Of a stretch of 64,000 nt of DNA, positions 43,025-51,360 are shown in pieces. Location: positions 1-64,000 of the forward strand of contig JACKIU010000002.1 of the NCBI GenBank assembly GCA_020638295.1. Reading direction: 5' to 3'. Both the position numbers and the translations under genes were made by a program. Below the pieces are notes generated by a model. It searched no databases and was not told the DNA's origin. It saw only the letters and a list, made by a program, of their open reading frames with translations. Source of the stretch: Rhodospirillales bacterium (lineage in GTDB: Bacteria; Pseudomonadota; Alphaproteobacteria; Micavibrionales; Micavibrionaceae). Position 1 is the stretch's first letter. Each line of letters begins with the position of its first letter.

Positions 43025-43423
43025 CTAAACGGAGGCATCGACGGTCTGGCCGATCTCGCCTTCAGCAACGCCGCCGTCATCGACAACCCGCACCAAAGAA
43101 CGCGCCAGCTGATCCGTCGGGGTTTTCGCCCGTAGCGCTTTAATCTGAATCTGCGCCGCCTCCACCGTAGAGGTTTCCCCAACCGTGAAAGAAAACAGGG
43201 AATTTGCTTCAGCCGCCGTACTCGCCAATAATTCATTGGTCAATTGCCGCGAACGCGCCGAAAGCCCGATGCCGTTATTGCCGTAGATCGAACGCCCGGC
43301 ATCCAGCAAACTGGTTGCGCTTCCCGCGCTCCCCAGCAGAGTCGTAGACTGCGCCGCCAGCCCTTGCGTATTGGCAAGGATCGCTGCGCCGATATACTGC
43401 GATGCTCCGGGAATTGTCGTCAC
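43025..43423 (-). CDS. Hypothetical protein, 132 aa
   Basis: I do not recognise this protein. It begins with GTG 43423, with an AGGAGG about 11 bases before it. The sequence is rich in Ala, Ser, Thr, Leu and Gly, mostly helical, with no cysteine, signal peptide or TM helix. The composition (for example SLLDAGRSIYGNNGIGLSAR) has a secreted or flagellar-structural flavour, but this is only an impression. It lies between kdsA and eno in the same direction. Confidence 0.55.
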   Translation of the reverse strand: MTTIPGASQYIGAAILANTQGLAAQSTTLLGSAGSATSLLDAGRSIYGNNGIGLSARSRQLTNELLASTAAEANSLFSFTVGETSTVEAAQIQIKALRAKTPTDQLARSLVRVVDDGGVAEGEIGQTVDASV

Positions 43424-43485
43424 GCGTGCTCAAGCCTCCTGCTTTATTCACTGCAAAAAGGGCATACTACCCTTATCCTCATATT

Positions 43486-44307
43486 CTACGCGCTTTTAGC
43501 GATTTCGTCCAGCTTTACCAGCGTTTCCAATAAACCGCGCATATCCTCTAATTTCATCATATTCGGCCCGTCAGACGGCGCATTATCAGGGTCTTGATGC
43601 GTTTCCATGAACACCCCGGCAACGCCCACAGCCACCGCCGCACGCGCAATCACCGGCACCATGCTGCGGTCGCCCCCGGAAGATGCGCCCTGCCCGCCGG
43701 GCTGCTGCACGCTATGCGTCGCGTCGATAATCACCGGATACCCCGTTTGCGCCATAATCGGCAGGCCCCGCATATCACTGACAAGCGTATTGTAACCAAA
43801 GCTCGTCCCTCGGTCGGTCAGCAAAATCTGATCATTGCCGCTCTCGGAAATTTTCGCCGCCACGTTTTTCATGTCCCACGGCGCCAGAAATTGGCCTTTT
43901 TTGACGTTAATCACCGCGCCCGTCTCGGCCGCCGCGACCAGCAAATCCGTCTGCCGGCATAAAAACGCCGGAATTTGCAGCACATCAACAACCTCGGCCA
44001 CATCCGCGCACTGCTCCGCCGTATGAATGTCAGTCAGCACCGGCACGCCAAATTCTCTCTTAAGATCGGCAAACACCGGCAAAGCGCCATCCAGCCCCAT
44101 TCCACGCACGCCATGCAAAGACGTACGGTTCGCCTTATCAAAGGAGCTTTTATAGATAAACGGCACGCCCAGATCTTTGGTGAGCTCAACCAAAGCCCCG
44201 CACATATCGAACGCATGATCACGCGATTCCATCTGGCACGGCCCGGCAATCAGGGCAAACGGCTTGTCATTGGCGATTTGAAGTTTGTCTACAGATACGG
44301 TTTTCAT
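43486..44307 (-). CDS. kdsA: 3-deoxy-D-manno-octulosonate 8-phosphate synthase
   Basis: This aldolase has about 273 residues from ATG 44307. It has LIAGPCQMES, YKSSFDKANRTS, the metal-site region of KDO8P synthases (no metal cysteine at the early position is evident) and DATHSVQQPGG. It condenses PEP with arabinose-5-phosphate to make the LPS sugar Kdo. The frame extends to 44334, but ATG 44307 matches the family start. It shows the organism makes LPS, together with lpxB. Confidence 0.95.
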   Translation of the reverse strand: MKTVSVDKLQIANDKPFALIAGPCQMESRDHAFDMCGALVELTKDLGVPFIYKSSFDKANRTSLHGVRGMGLDGALPVFADLKREFGVPVLTDIHTAEQCADVAEVVDVLQIPAFLCRQTDLLVAAAETGAVINVKKGQFLAPWDMKNVAAKISESGNDQILLTDRGTSFGYNTLVSDMRGLPIMAQTGYPVIIDATHSVQQPGGQGASSGGDRSMVPVIARAAVAVGVAGVFMETHQDPDNAPSDGPNMMKLEDMRGLLETLVKLDEIAKSA

Positions 44308-44432
44308 GAGAATTGTTGTAAAGCACTTCCCCACTCATGGGAAGCCCCATAACATTTTCAATAAACCTCTTGATTTTTACATATAAAAAACATTATTGTG
44401 CATTTTTTAAGTAAACAGAGGCGAAATCAAAC

Positions 44433-45104
44433 ATGGCCAGAATGAAAGACATCAGAGCAGCGCAAAGAGCAGCAGCCACCGGAAACCCTTATAAGAAAAA
44501 GGTTTCACCAAAAAAACTAAGCAGAGAAGAAAACCAGCGACGCATTCATGGCAACCAAGGTGACACACCTGAAATACGCCAAATCCGTAAGATCCTAAGA
44601 AAAGAACATCAAAATTTTAACAATTACCAAGCAATCTGTAAAAAGGCGACAAGCGACCCACACTCATCAATCACAGCACAAGACATTGATAGCTATACCG
44701 ATGGCGCAGACATAAAATCTCATCACATTCCGCCATTGAAGCACGCGCTACAAGAACTTGGCCTGTTCAAAGCACAAACAAAACCGCAACAAGAAAACGG
44801 CCTCAACGGCGAGGGGATTTCAGACAATTTCTGGAGAACGGTAAAAGCAGATAACACCAGTCCTGACAGTAACGACATTGATATAGACAGGATTGCAGCA
44901 GTCAGCAAGGCCTTACATACCGCCACAGGCATCCACGTAAACAAGCTAAAAACCTGGTTAGTTCAAGGTATAGAAATGACCAAAACCTTGGAAGCAAACA
45001 CAAGCAAACACAACAACGAATCAAAAATACCAGCAATCACGGTACGCCTAAGACCAGACCAACAAGCAGCCCTGGTGGACGCATATAACACACTCGACGT
45101 TTAA
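44433..45104 (+). CDS. Hypothetical protein, 223 aa
   Basis: I do not recognise this protein. The N-terminal 45 residues are strongly basic (MARMKDIRAAQRAAATGN, then NPYKKKVSPKKLSR), suggesting nucleic acid binding. The middle is polar, and the C-terminus has IPAITVRLRPDQQAALVDAY, reminiscent of a short RHH-type strand and helix. It is A-rich and antisense to its neighbours kdsA and the RHH gene, so likely acquired. An AGAGG lies 11-12 bases before the ATG. Confidence 0.6.
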   Translation: MARMKDIRAAQRAAATGNPYKKKVSPKKLSREENQRRIHGNQGDTPEIRQIRKILRKEHQNFNNYQAICKKATSDPHSSITAQDIDSYTDGADIKSHHIPPLKHALQELGLFKAQTKPQQENGLNGEGISDNFWRTVKADNTSPDSNDIDIDRIAAVSKALHTATGIHVNKLKTWLVQGIEMTKTLEANTSKHNNESKIPAITVRLRPDQQAALVDAYNTLDV

Positions 45105-45131
45105 ACCAACAGGCCCTACCTCGGCGCGGCT

Positions 45132-45416
45132 TCAATCGTCTTTATGCTTGAAACCGCCGGTTTCGGAATCGTGCAGCGTTTGATGCGCGGATTGAGGTTC
45201 GTCATCCCGCGCATCAAGCATTTCAAGGGCGGCCAGCCCACGTTCACGGGACCCACGCGCCGCCCGCGCCAAAAAGGACGCCTGCGCATCAAATTCCGCG
45301 ATCCCCATCGTGGCCCATTCTTCAATCAACTTATTGAGGCTGATATCCCTGGATTTTGCAAGTTCTTTCAAACGGTTGGCTTTATCATCCGCCATACGAA
45401 TCGTCAAAGTAGCCAT
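45132..45416 (-). CDS. Ribbon-helix-helix antitoxin-like protein
   Basis: This 94-residue protein has an N-terminal RHH fold (MATLTIRMADDKANRLKELA, then DISLNKLIEEWATMG). The C-terminal tail is polar and rich in Ala, Arg and Asp. An excellent AAAGGAGG lies before ATG 45416, and its own promoter/operator lies just upstream. It follows a decayed PIN-toxin gene and was probably its antitoxin, now an orphan regulator. Confidence 0.78.
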   Translation of the reverse strand: MATLTIRMADDKANRLKELAKSRDISLNKLIEEWATMGIAEFDAQASFLARAARGSRERGLAALEMLDARDDEPQSAHQTLHDSETGGFKHKDD

Positions 45417-45437
45417 AGCGCGCCTCCTTTCTTTACT

Positions 45438-45900
45438 ATCTTATGATAGCACATACGCTATCACTGTCAATGATTTTTACGGCGTTTTCACGCTGCATCC
45501 GAAAATATTCCACAGGCGTAAGAATAGCGATCTTCGGCAAAACCAGATCCCCGTGGCGAAAATCCTTTTATTCCAGGTGATCAACGTTTTCGCCCCGAAA
45601 TCGCCAGCTCAACACGTGATTATCCGCCTCGTCCCGCAAATTCGGCCGCCAGCGGTAATACACATCCACCCATTTGCAAATGCTGCAAAATCGTCAAAAA
45701 ATCTTCGCGCTCCTGCGCATTGAAACTGCTGTCTTCAAAAGATGCTCACGCCCCATCAGGCTTTGATATTCGCTATAAAGCGCTTCGCTCATCAACGGTG
45801 TGATGTCGTCCAGAAAAGCCTGCTTTAGCACCGCCCGGTTTACCCCGTCGCGGCGCTGTAAAGCGCCCACAAAGATATTGGTATCAAGAACCGCTTTCAT
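45438..45900 (-). pseudogene. PIN-domain toxin, broken by several frameshifts
   Basis: From ATG 45900 the sequence reads MKAVLDTNIFVGALQRRDGV, a PIN-domain start, up to MGREHLLK, and then shifts. Parts of the expected protein continue in other frames: SFNAQEREDFLTILQ, WVDVYYRWRPNLRDEADNH, then KDFRHGDL-like and ILTPVEYF segments. At least four of the shifts can be fixed by adding one base in short runs. The spelled-out residues otherwise look well conserved. It starts one base after the pyrG stop. Confidence 0.75.
45445..45472 (-). promoter_or_regulatory. Promoter and operator of the RHH gene
   Basis: On the minus strand TTGACA (45467-45472) and TATCAT (45445-45450) are 16 bases apart. The spacer holds GATAGC-N6-GCTATC (45447-45464, read on the plus strand), and another CTATC/GATAG pair lies at 45438-45451. 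This fits autoregulation by the RHH protein. It overlaps the 3' end of the broken PIN gene. Confidence 0.72.
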
Positions 45901-45901
45901 C

Positions 45902-47536
45902 CTAAACCAGACGGCTTTGCTTGAGCGCGGCTTCGATAAAACTGACAAACAACGGATGCGGATCAAACGGCTTGGACTTCAGCTCCGGGTGGAACTGCAC
46001 CCCGACAAACCATGGATGGTCGGTTCGCTCGACAATCTCGGGCAATTCCCCATCAGGCGACAGGCCGGAAAATACCAGCCCCTGCGCCTCAAACTGATCG
46101 CGGTAATTGATATTGACCTCATAACGGTGACGGTGACGCTCGCTAATCTCTTCACCGCCGTAAATCTCGGCCACGCGTGAACCCTCAACCAGCTTGGCCG
46201 GATACGCCCCAAGGCGCATCGTCCCACCGAGGTCAGCATCCTCGCTGCGCTGTTCCTTGCCGCCTTCTTCGGTTTCCCATTCGGTCATCAGGCCGATCAC
46301 ATGCGTGCCATCCTCAGACAACTCGCTCGATGTCGCATCTTCAATGCCGCACAAAGTCCGCGCCGCCTCGATAATCGCCATCTGCATCCCGAGGCAAATG
46401 CCAAAATACGGAATCTTATGCTCACGCGCATAGCGCACCGCCGCAATTTTACCTTCCGTTCCGCGCTTGCCAAACCCGCCCGGCACCAGAATGCCGTGCA
46501 CATTTTGCAGATACTCGGCCAGGTTCACATCGCCTTCGAAATCCTCACCCTCAATAAATTTCAGTTTAACCTTAACCTTATTGGCAACGCCGCCATGAAT
46601 GAGCGCTTCATTGAGTGATTTATAACTATCCGCCAGATTGGTGTACTTCCCGACAATCGCAATCGTGACCTCGCTCTCCGGCTCTTTAATCCGCCGGACG
46701 ATCTTTTCCCAGATCGACAGATCGAGATTGGCAATATCTTTAATCCCGAAACATTCCATCACCTGATGGTCCAGCCCCTCATCATGATAAGACAGCGGCA
46801 CTTCATAGATAGAAGAAACGTCCAGCGCCGGAATCACATTTTTCTCAGCAAGATTACAAAACAGCGCAATTTTGCGGCGCTCTTCTTGATGAATTTCACG
46901 ATCCGCCCGGCACAGCAAAATATCCGGGCGAATGCCATAGCTCATCAGCTCTTTTACAGAATGTTGAGTCGGCTTTGTTTTCAACTCTCCTGCCGCTGGA
47001 ATATAAGGAAGCAATGTCACATGCACATAAAGTGCGCGATCATGCCCGACCTCATTACCAAACTGGCGAATAGCCTGCAAAAACGGCAAAGATTCAATAT
47101 CGCCTACCGTTCCGCCAATCTCACACAGCACAAAATCGGCCGTACCCTCTTTCTCGTGAATAAAGTCTTTAATTTCGTTGGTGATATGCGGAATGACCTG
47201 AATCGTCGCGCCGAGATAATCTCCGCGCCGCTCCTTGGTCAGCACCTCCATATAAACCTGCCCCGTGGTAATATTGTCATTCTTGCGCGCCGGAACGCCG
47301 GTAAAACGCTCATAATGCCCCAGATCCAGATCGGTCTCCGCCCCGTCGTCGGTCACAAACACCTCGCCATGCTGGAACGGGCTCATCGTGCCGGGATCGA
47401 CGTTGAGATACGGATCAAGCTTGCACAAGCGAACTTTATAGCCGCGCGCCTGCAACAATGCCCCGAGCGCAGCGGAGCCGAGGCCTTTTCCAAGAGAGGA
47501 AACAACGCCGCCAGTAATAAATATATATCGTGTCAT
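45902..47536 (-). CDS. pyrG: CTP synthase
   Basis: This 544-residue enzyme has an N-terminal synthase domain (FITGGVVSSLGKGLGSAALG, DPYLNVDPGTMSP, CEIGGTVGDIES) and a C-terminal glutamine amidotransferase domain with FGICLGMQMA (nucleophile Cys) and FHPELKSKP (His/Glu). It makes CTP from UTP and glutamine. It follows secG across a repeat-filled gap. Confidence 0.97.
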   Translation of the reverse strand: MTRYIFITGGVVSSLGKGLGSAALGALLQARGYKVRLCKLDPYLNVDPGTMSPFQHGEVFVTDDGAETDLDLGHYERFTGVPARKNDNITTGQVYMEVLTKERRGDYLGATIQVIPHITNEIKDFIHEKEGTADFVLCEIGGTVGDIESLPFLQAIRQFGNEVGHDRALYVHVTLLPYIPAAGELKTKPTQHSVKELMSYGIRPDILLCRADREIHQEERRKIALFCNLAEKNVIPALDVSSIYEVPLSYHDEGLDHQVMECFGIKDIANLDLSIWEKIVRRIKEPESEVTIAIVGKYTNLADSYKSLNEALIHGGVANKVKVKLKFIEGEDFEGDVNLAEYLQNVHGILVPGGFGKRGTEGKIAAVRYAREHKIPYFGICLGMQMAIIEAARTLCGIEDATSSELSEDGTHVIGLMTEWETEEGGKEQRSEDADLGGTMRLGAYPAKLVEGSRVAEIYGGEEISERHRHRYEVNINYRDQFEAQGLVFSGLSPDGELPEIVERTDHPWFVGVQFHPELKSKPFDPHPLFVSFIEAALKQSRLV

Positions 47537-47540
47537 GTTC

Positions 47541-47620
47541 CTAGATGATTAGAAGATTCGATGATTAGAGGATTAGAAAAAACAATGCGTACATCTAATC
47601 ATCCAATCACCAATCATCCA
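47541..47620. repeat. Repeat-word hairpin (GATGATTAG family) between secG and pyrG
   Basis: GATGATTAGA (47544-47553) pairs with TCTAATCATC (47594-47603). Variant copies GATGATTAGAGGATTAG and CCAATCACCAATCATCC flank the pair. It takes up almost all of the 90-base gap between two same-strand genes, as part of the pyrG leader. Confidence 0.68.
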
Positions 47621-47626
47621 ACCTCC

Positions 47627-47977
47627 CTATTCCGCAATCGGTACGCTCGGCCCCGCGTCATTCTGTGTCTGTTCTTCATCCGCAGGCGCCTCAATCGAAG
47701 CCGGCGTTTCATTCAAAGCATCCATCAGGCTAACCTGTTGCGATGTGCTGCGCCCGGCCAGTATACCCAAAACAAGACTGGTGCAGAAAAACAGTCCGGC
47801 GCAGACCGCTGTGGCGCGCGTCAAAAGATTGGCTGTCCCTTGAGGCGTCGCCAACCCGCCCAGACCGCCGCCACCGCCGCCAATCCCAAGGCCGCCCCCT
47901 TCGGAGCGCTGCAAAAGAACGAGTCCGATAATGGCCAAAGCCAAAAACAAATGTACAACGAGAAGTACTGATTCCAT
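47627..47977 (-). CDS. secG: Preprotein translocase subunit SecG
   Basis: This 116-residue protein has two TM helices (about 2-20 and 55-74) and the characteristic LLQRSEGGGLG followed by a glycine run. The C-terminal tail is acidic. It stimulates SecYEG translocation. The tail is longer than in E. coli, as often seen in alphaproteobacteria. It is upstream of pyrG. Confidence 0.93.
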   Translation of the reverse strand: MESVLLVVHLFLALAIIGLVLLQRSEGGGLGIGGGGGGLGGLATPQGTANLLTRATAVCAGLFFCTSLVLGILAGRSTSQQVSLMDALNETPASIEAPADEEQTQNDAGPSVPIAE

Positions 47978-48028
47978 GGAGTTTTTATGTAGGCGGTTTA
48001 CACCATGGTTGCAAGAGGAATCTGAAGT

Positions 48029-48451
48029 TTATGGACCGTTTAATCCGTCATCAGTATTGTATTGGCTTAACCCGGCGATCCCTTGTAATATTTGGGGATC
48101 CTCTTCATGGTCAAACGCATCATCAACCTTGTCTAGCGCCCAATGTGTAAGATCATTCGCGCTTTGACGCATGCCACCTACGTCAACGCCATTTTCTTCG
48201 AGAAGGTTCAACATATCAGAAACAAGCGCCGTCGAACCTGCAACAGCAGAATACAACCTATCTTGAAAAGCCGCATCTTCAAGCTTTTCCGAACTGCCCT
48301 TCAACGCATTAACAAAATGCTCTTGTGCAGTTTTCATAGTTTCAAGCGCCTGCGAAAGCCCTCTAGAATCTTCGCTCGCCATCTGGGCCTCGGCTTGCAC
48401 TAAAAATTGACGCGTTAATGACGCATCACCGTTTTCGTTAGAATCGCTCAT
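48029..48451 (-). CDS. Hypothetical acidic helical protein, 140 aa
   Basis: I do not recognise this protein. I start it at ATG 48451, where AGAGG lies 5-6 bases upstream. A longer frame from 48493 has no such signal. It is acidic and almost all helical (for example RQFLVQAEAQMASED, LVSDMLNLLEENG), has no signal peptide or TM, and is likely cytoplasmic. A full TTAA-N7-TTAA site lies 61 bases before its start. Confidence 0.6.
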   Translation of the reverse strand: MSDSNENGDASLTRQFLVQAEAQMASEDSRGLSQALETMKTAQEHFVNALKGSSEKLEDAAFQDRLYSAVAGSTALVSDMLNLLEENGVDVGGMRQSANDLTHWALDKVDDAFDHEEDPQILQGIAGLSQYNTDDGLNGP

Positions 48452-48511
48452 AGCAACCTCTACCCTCAGCATCACGTTAAAATTATTAAACATAATGATA
48501 GAAAAGGTTGA

Positions 48512-48526
48512 TTAAGATTTACTTAA
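48512..48526. promoter_or_regulatory. Possible CtrA site (TTAA-N7-TTAA)
   Basis: TTAA at 48512-48515, seven bases (GATTTAC), TTAA at 48523-48526. This matches the alphaproteobacterial CtrA consensus and lies between tpiA and the small acidic gene. About one such match is expected by chance in a window this size, so the call is weak. Confidence 0.35.
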
Positions 48527-48565
48527 AGGGAAACACAGAATTAGGATAGTTATCCCAACCCAACG

Positions 48566-49324
48566 CTATCCGGCAGCCCTTGCAATAGCCAGAAACGATT
48601 CAGCGCTTAAAGAGGCGCCGCCGATCAGCCCGCCATCGACATTTTCTGTGGATAGAAGCTCCCCGGCATTTTCCGGCTTCATCGACCCGCCATACAAAAT
48701 CCGCACCTTTTCAGGCGCCGGAACCTTACCGTCCAACTGTTCACGAATAAAGCCATGCATCTCGGCAACATCGTCCACACTCGCCGTTTTCCCTGTGCCA
48801 ATCGCCCATACCGGCTCATAGGCGATAACAACAATGTCGTGAAACGGCTCAAGCGCGGGAATAGATCCGGCCAACTGTGCGTCCACGATCTCCTGCGCCA
48901 GCCCCTTCTCACGCTCTTCTTCTGTCTCCCCCACACAAATGATCGGCACCATGTCATTCTTCAGCGCCTGCGCAGCCTTTTGCGCAACTGTCGCATCACT
49001 CTCGCCCTGATATTGCCGCCGCTCCGAATGCCCGACAATCACATACGAACACGAAGAGTCGCGTAGCATACTGGCTGAAACATCCCCAGTATGCGCACCA
49101 TTCTCATAGGCCGAACAATCCTGCGCCCCGAAACGCAACTCCGGAAACCCGTAAATCGCATGACGAACAGCCGGAATATGCAAGAATGGGGGACAAACTA
49201 AAATATCACATTTTTTGAGAACATCTTCATCCGTCTCCAGCCGGTTTATAATATTCGCAATCAAGGCCCGCGCATTTTCCATGCTGCCATTCATCTTCCA
49301 ATTACCGGCAATCAGCTTTTTCAT
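48566..49324 (-). CDS. tpiA: Triosephosphate isomerase
   Basis: This 252-residue TIM barrel has AGNWKMNG (Lys active site), GHSERR (catalytic His), AYEPVWAIGTGK (catalytic Glu) and YGGSMKPEN. It interconverts DHAP and GAP. It is divergent from ppiD by 115 bases, a conserved arrangement in alphaproteobacteria (secG and pyrG also follow). Confidence 0.97.
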   Translation of the reverse strand: MKKLIAGNWKMNGSMENARALIANIINRLETDEDVLKKCDILVCPPFLHIPAVRHAIYGFPELRFGAQDCSAYENGAHTGDVSASMLRDSSCSYVIVGHSERRQYQGESDATVAQKAAQALKNDMVPIICVGETEEEREKGLAQEIVDAQLAGSIPALEPFHDIVVIAYEPVWAIGTGKTASVDDVAEMHGFIREQLDGKVPAPEKVRILYGGSMKPENAGELLSTENVDGGLIGGASLSAESFLAIARAAG

Positions 49325-49438
49325 TGTTTTTTCCGTTATCCTTGTTGAATAGGGAGTTGCCCCCCTTCACGCACCGCCTTATAGTGCAAGCCGATGAAAC
49401 AAAAAATCAACCTTAAGAATAATTAAAGGCTAAAAAAT

Positions 49439-51340
49439 ATGGTTATGAGCGCACTGCGCGACGGCGCATCCGGTGGAATTTTGAAATACATCCTGTTGGG
49501 ATTATTAGTCATGGCCGCCGGAGGCCTGGTCTTCATGGACATCGGCGGATTCTTCCGCGGCGGTATAACCAGCTCCGATGCCGCCACAGTGGGTTCCGGC
49601 AAAATTTCCATTCAGCAATTCGACCGCAAAGTGCGCGCCTCACTCGCTCAGTTAGGAATGACTTCGGCCCAAGCCTACCAGCTTGGCTATATCAGGGAGA
49701 TGCTTAACAGCGAAATCCGCGACAGCCTGCTCATGCAAAAAGCCGACGATGTCGGTGTGCGCATCAGCACTGAAGAAGTCGCGAACAATATTCGTAGCCT
49801 GATCGCTCCCATGGCCCAGCCCGGTCAAAGCCCTCAGGAAGTTCTCTCACAAATTCTCGCCGCCCAAGGCATGAGCGAGGAGCAGCTCACCGCCGCTATT
49901 CGCCGGGAAATGAGCGTTAATTTGCTGGGCAACGCCGTTCAGTCCGGCTTTCTCAAAAGCTCGGAAACCATGGCCCGTGACATAGCCGCCGTCGAAAACG
50001 AACAGCGTAGCATTGAATATATCCTCTTTAAGGACTCTGATTTCAAAGACACTCAAGAACCGACCGACGAACAACTCTTGAAATTCTATGAATCGACAAA
50101 AGAATCCTACGCGCGTCCCGAAACGCGTAAAGGCACGCTCATCACGATTAAAACAGACGCACTGAAAGACAGCCTCGAAATTTCCGATGAGGAAATCAAG
50201 GACAGCTACGAGCGCAACATCTCTGCCTACAACCTGCCGGAAATGCGCAAAATCGAACAGGTGATTCTGTCTGATCCTGATCAGGCCGACCAAGTCGCCG
50301 AACAGACGCAGGGCGGCAAGGCCCTGAAGGATGCTGTTCAGGATATCGTCGGCAACACTACCGATTATCTCCCGCCGAAAGACACTGAAAAAACCGCCCT
50401 CCCCGAAGAACTCTCGGAAGACGTTTTCTCGGCAGAAAAAGGTGCGATTCTAGGCCCCATTGAAAGCGGTCTGGGCTATCATGTTGTCGTCGTCAATGAC
50501 ATCACCCCTGCCCACACCACGCCGCTGGATAAGGCCGAAAAAGATATCCGCGCCGAACTGATGGAAACCCGCCTCCTCGATGCGCAATACGAGTTGGGCA
50601 ACACGCTGGACGATTATCTCGCCGCTGGTGAACCGCTCGAAACCATCAAGGAAGAGCTGAATATTGAGATCACCACCCTGCCCGTCGTCAACCGCTTTGG
50701 CATTGGACCGGACGGCAAAGCCGCCCTGACCGAGGCGCTGGGCTCCGATGCCCAAACCATGCTCACCACACTGTTCGAGCTTGGCGAAGGCGAGGCGTCC
50801 CCGGTGACCGAATTGACCGATGGCCGCATGGTCGCCCTGCAGCTTGATGGAATCATCGAAAAATCCTATCAGCCGTTTGAAGATCAAAAAGACGCCCTCA
50901 AAAAACGATGGATCGCCGACACGCGCCGCGTTCAAAACAAAACCCGCGTTATGGAACTTTTGAAACAGGCGCAGGACGAAGGCACATCCATCAAAGACCT
51001 CGCCAAAGCCCAAAGTCATACCCTGCAAAGCGCAGAGGGCCTTAAACGCACCGGCGAAGCCAAAGCGCCTCTGACCGCAGCCGCGCTGGCCAATATTTTC
51101 GAAGCCAAAGAAGGTGAGCTCTTTGCCCTCGATATCGAAGACGGCGCCGCCATCATGATGGTCTCAGACATCACCTTGCCGGAAAAACTCAGCGATGAAG
51201 AGCTTAAAGCCGCACAAAACAAACTCCTGCAACAAATGCAAACCGAAGCCTACACGCTCTACATCAACCAACAGCGTGAAAAATACGGCGTCCGGGTCAA
51301 CGAAAAACTTCTGCAAACCGTCTACGCTCCGCAGGAATAA
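49439..51340 (+). CDS. ppiD: SurA N-terminal/PpiD-type peptidyl-prolyl isomerase
   Basis: This 633-residue protein has one N-terminal TM anchor (about 15-34) and a periplasmic SurA_N/PpiD chaperone region. A parvulin-like rotamase domain lies at about 225-380 (with ILGPIESGLGYHVVVVND), and a helical C-terminal region follows. It helps fold proteins leaving the Sec translocon. ATG 49445 is an alternative start 6 bases further. It lies immediately upstream of trpE, a common alphaproteobacterial pairing. Confidence 0.88.
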   Translation: MVMSALRDGASGGILKYILLGLLVMAAGGLVFMDIGGFFRGGITSSDAATVGSGKISIQQFDRKVRASLAQLGMTSAQAYQLGYIREMLNSEIRDSLLMQKADDVGVRISTEEVANNIRSLIAPMAQPGQSPQEVLSQILAAQGMSEEQLTAAIRREMSVNLLGNAVQSGFLKSSETMARDIAAVENEQRSIEYILFKDSDFKDTQEPTDEQLLKFYESTKESYARPETRKGTLITIKTDALKDSLEISDEEIKDSYERNISAYNLPEMRKIEQVILSDPDQADQVAEQTQGGKALKDAVQDIVGNTTDYLPPKDTEKTALPEELSEDVFSAEKGAILGPIESGLGYHVVVVNDITPAHTTPLDKAEKDIRAELMETRLLDAQYELGNTLDDYLAAGEPLETIKEELNIEITTLPVVNRFGIGPDGKAALTEALGSDAQTMLTTLFELGEGEASPVTELTDGRMVALQLDGIIEKSYQPFEDQKDALKKRWIADTRRVQNKTRVMELLKQAQDEGTSIKDLAKAQSHTLQSAEGLKRTGEAKAPLTAAALANIFEAKEGELFALDIEDGAAIMMVSDITLPEKLSDEELKAAQNKLLQQMQTEAYTLYINQQREKYGVRVNEKLLQTVYAPQE

Positions 51341-51360
51341 TAAGCAGGATCACTCAAAAC

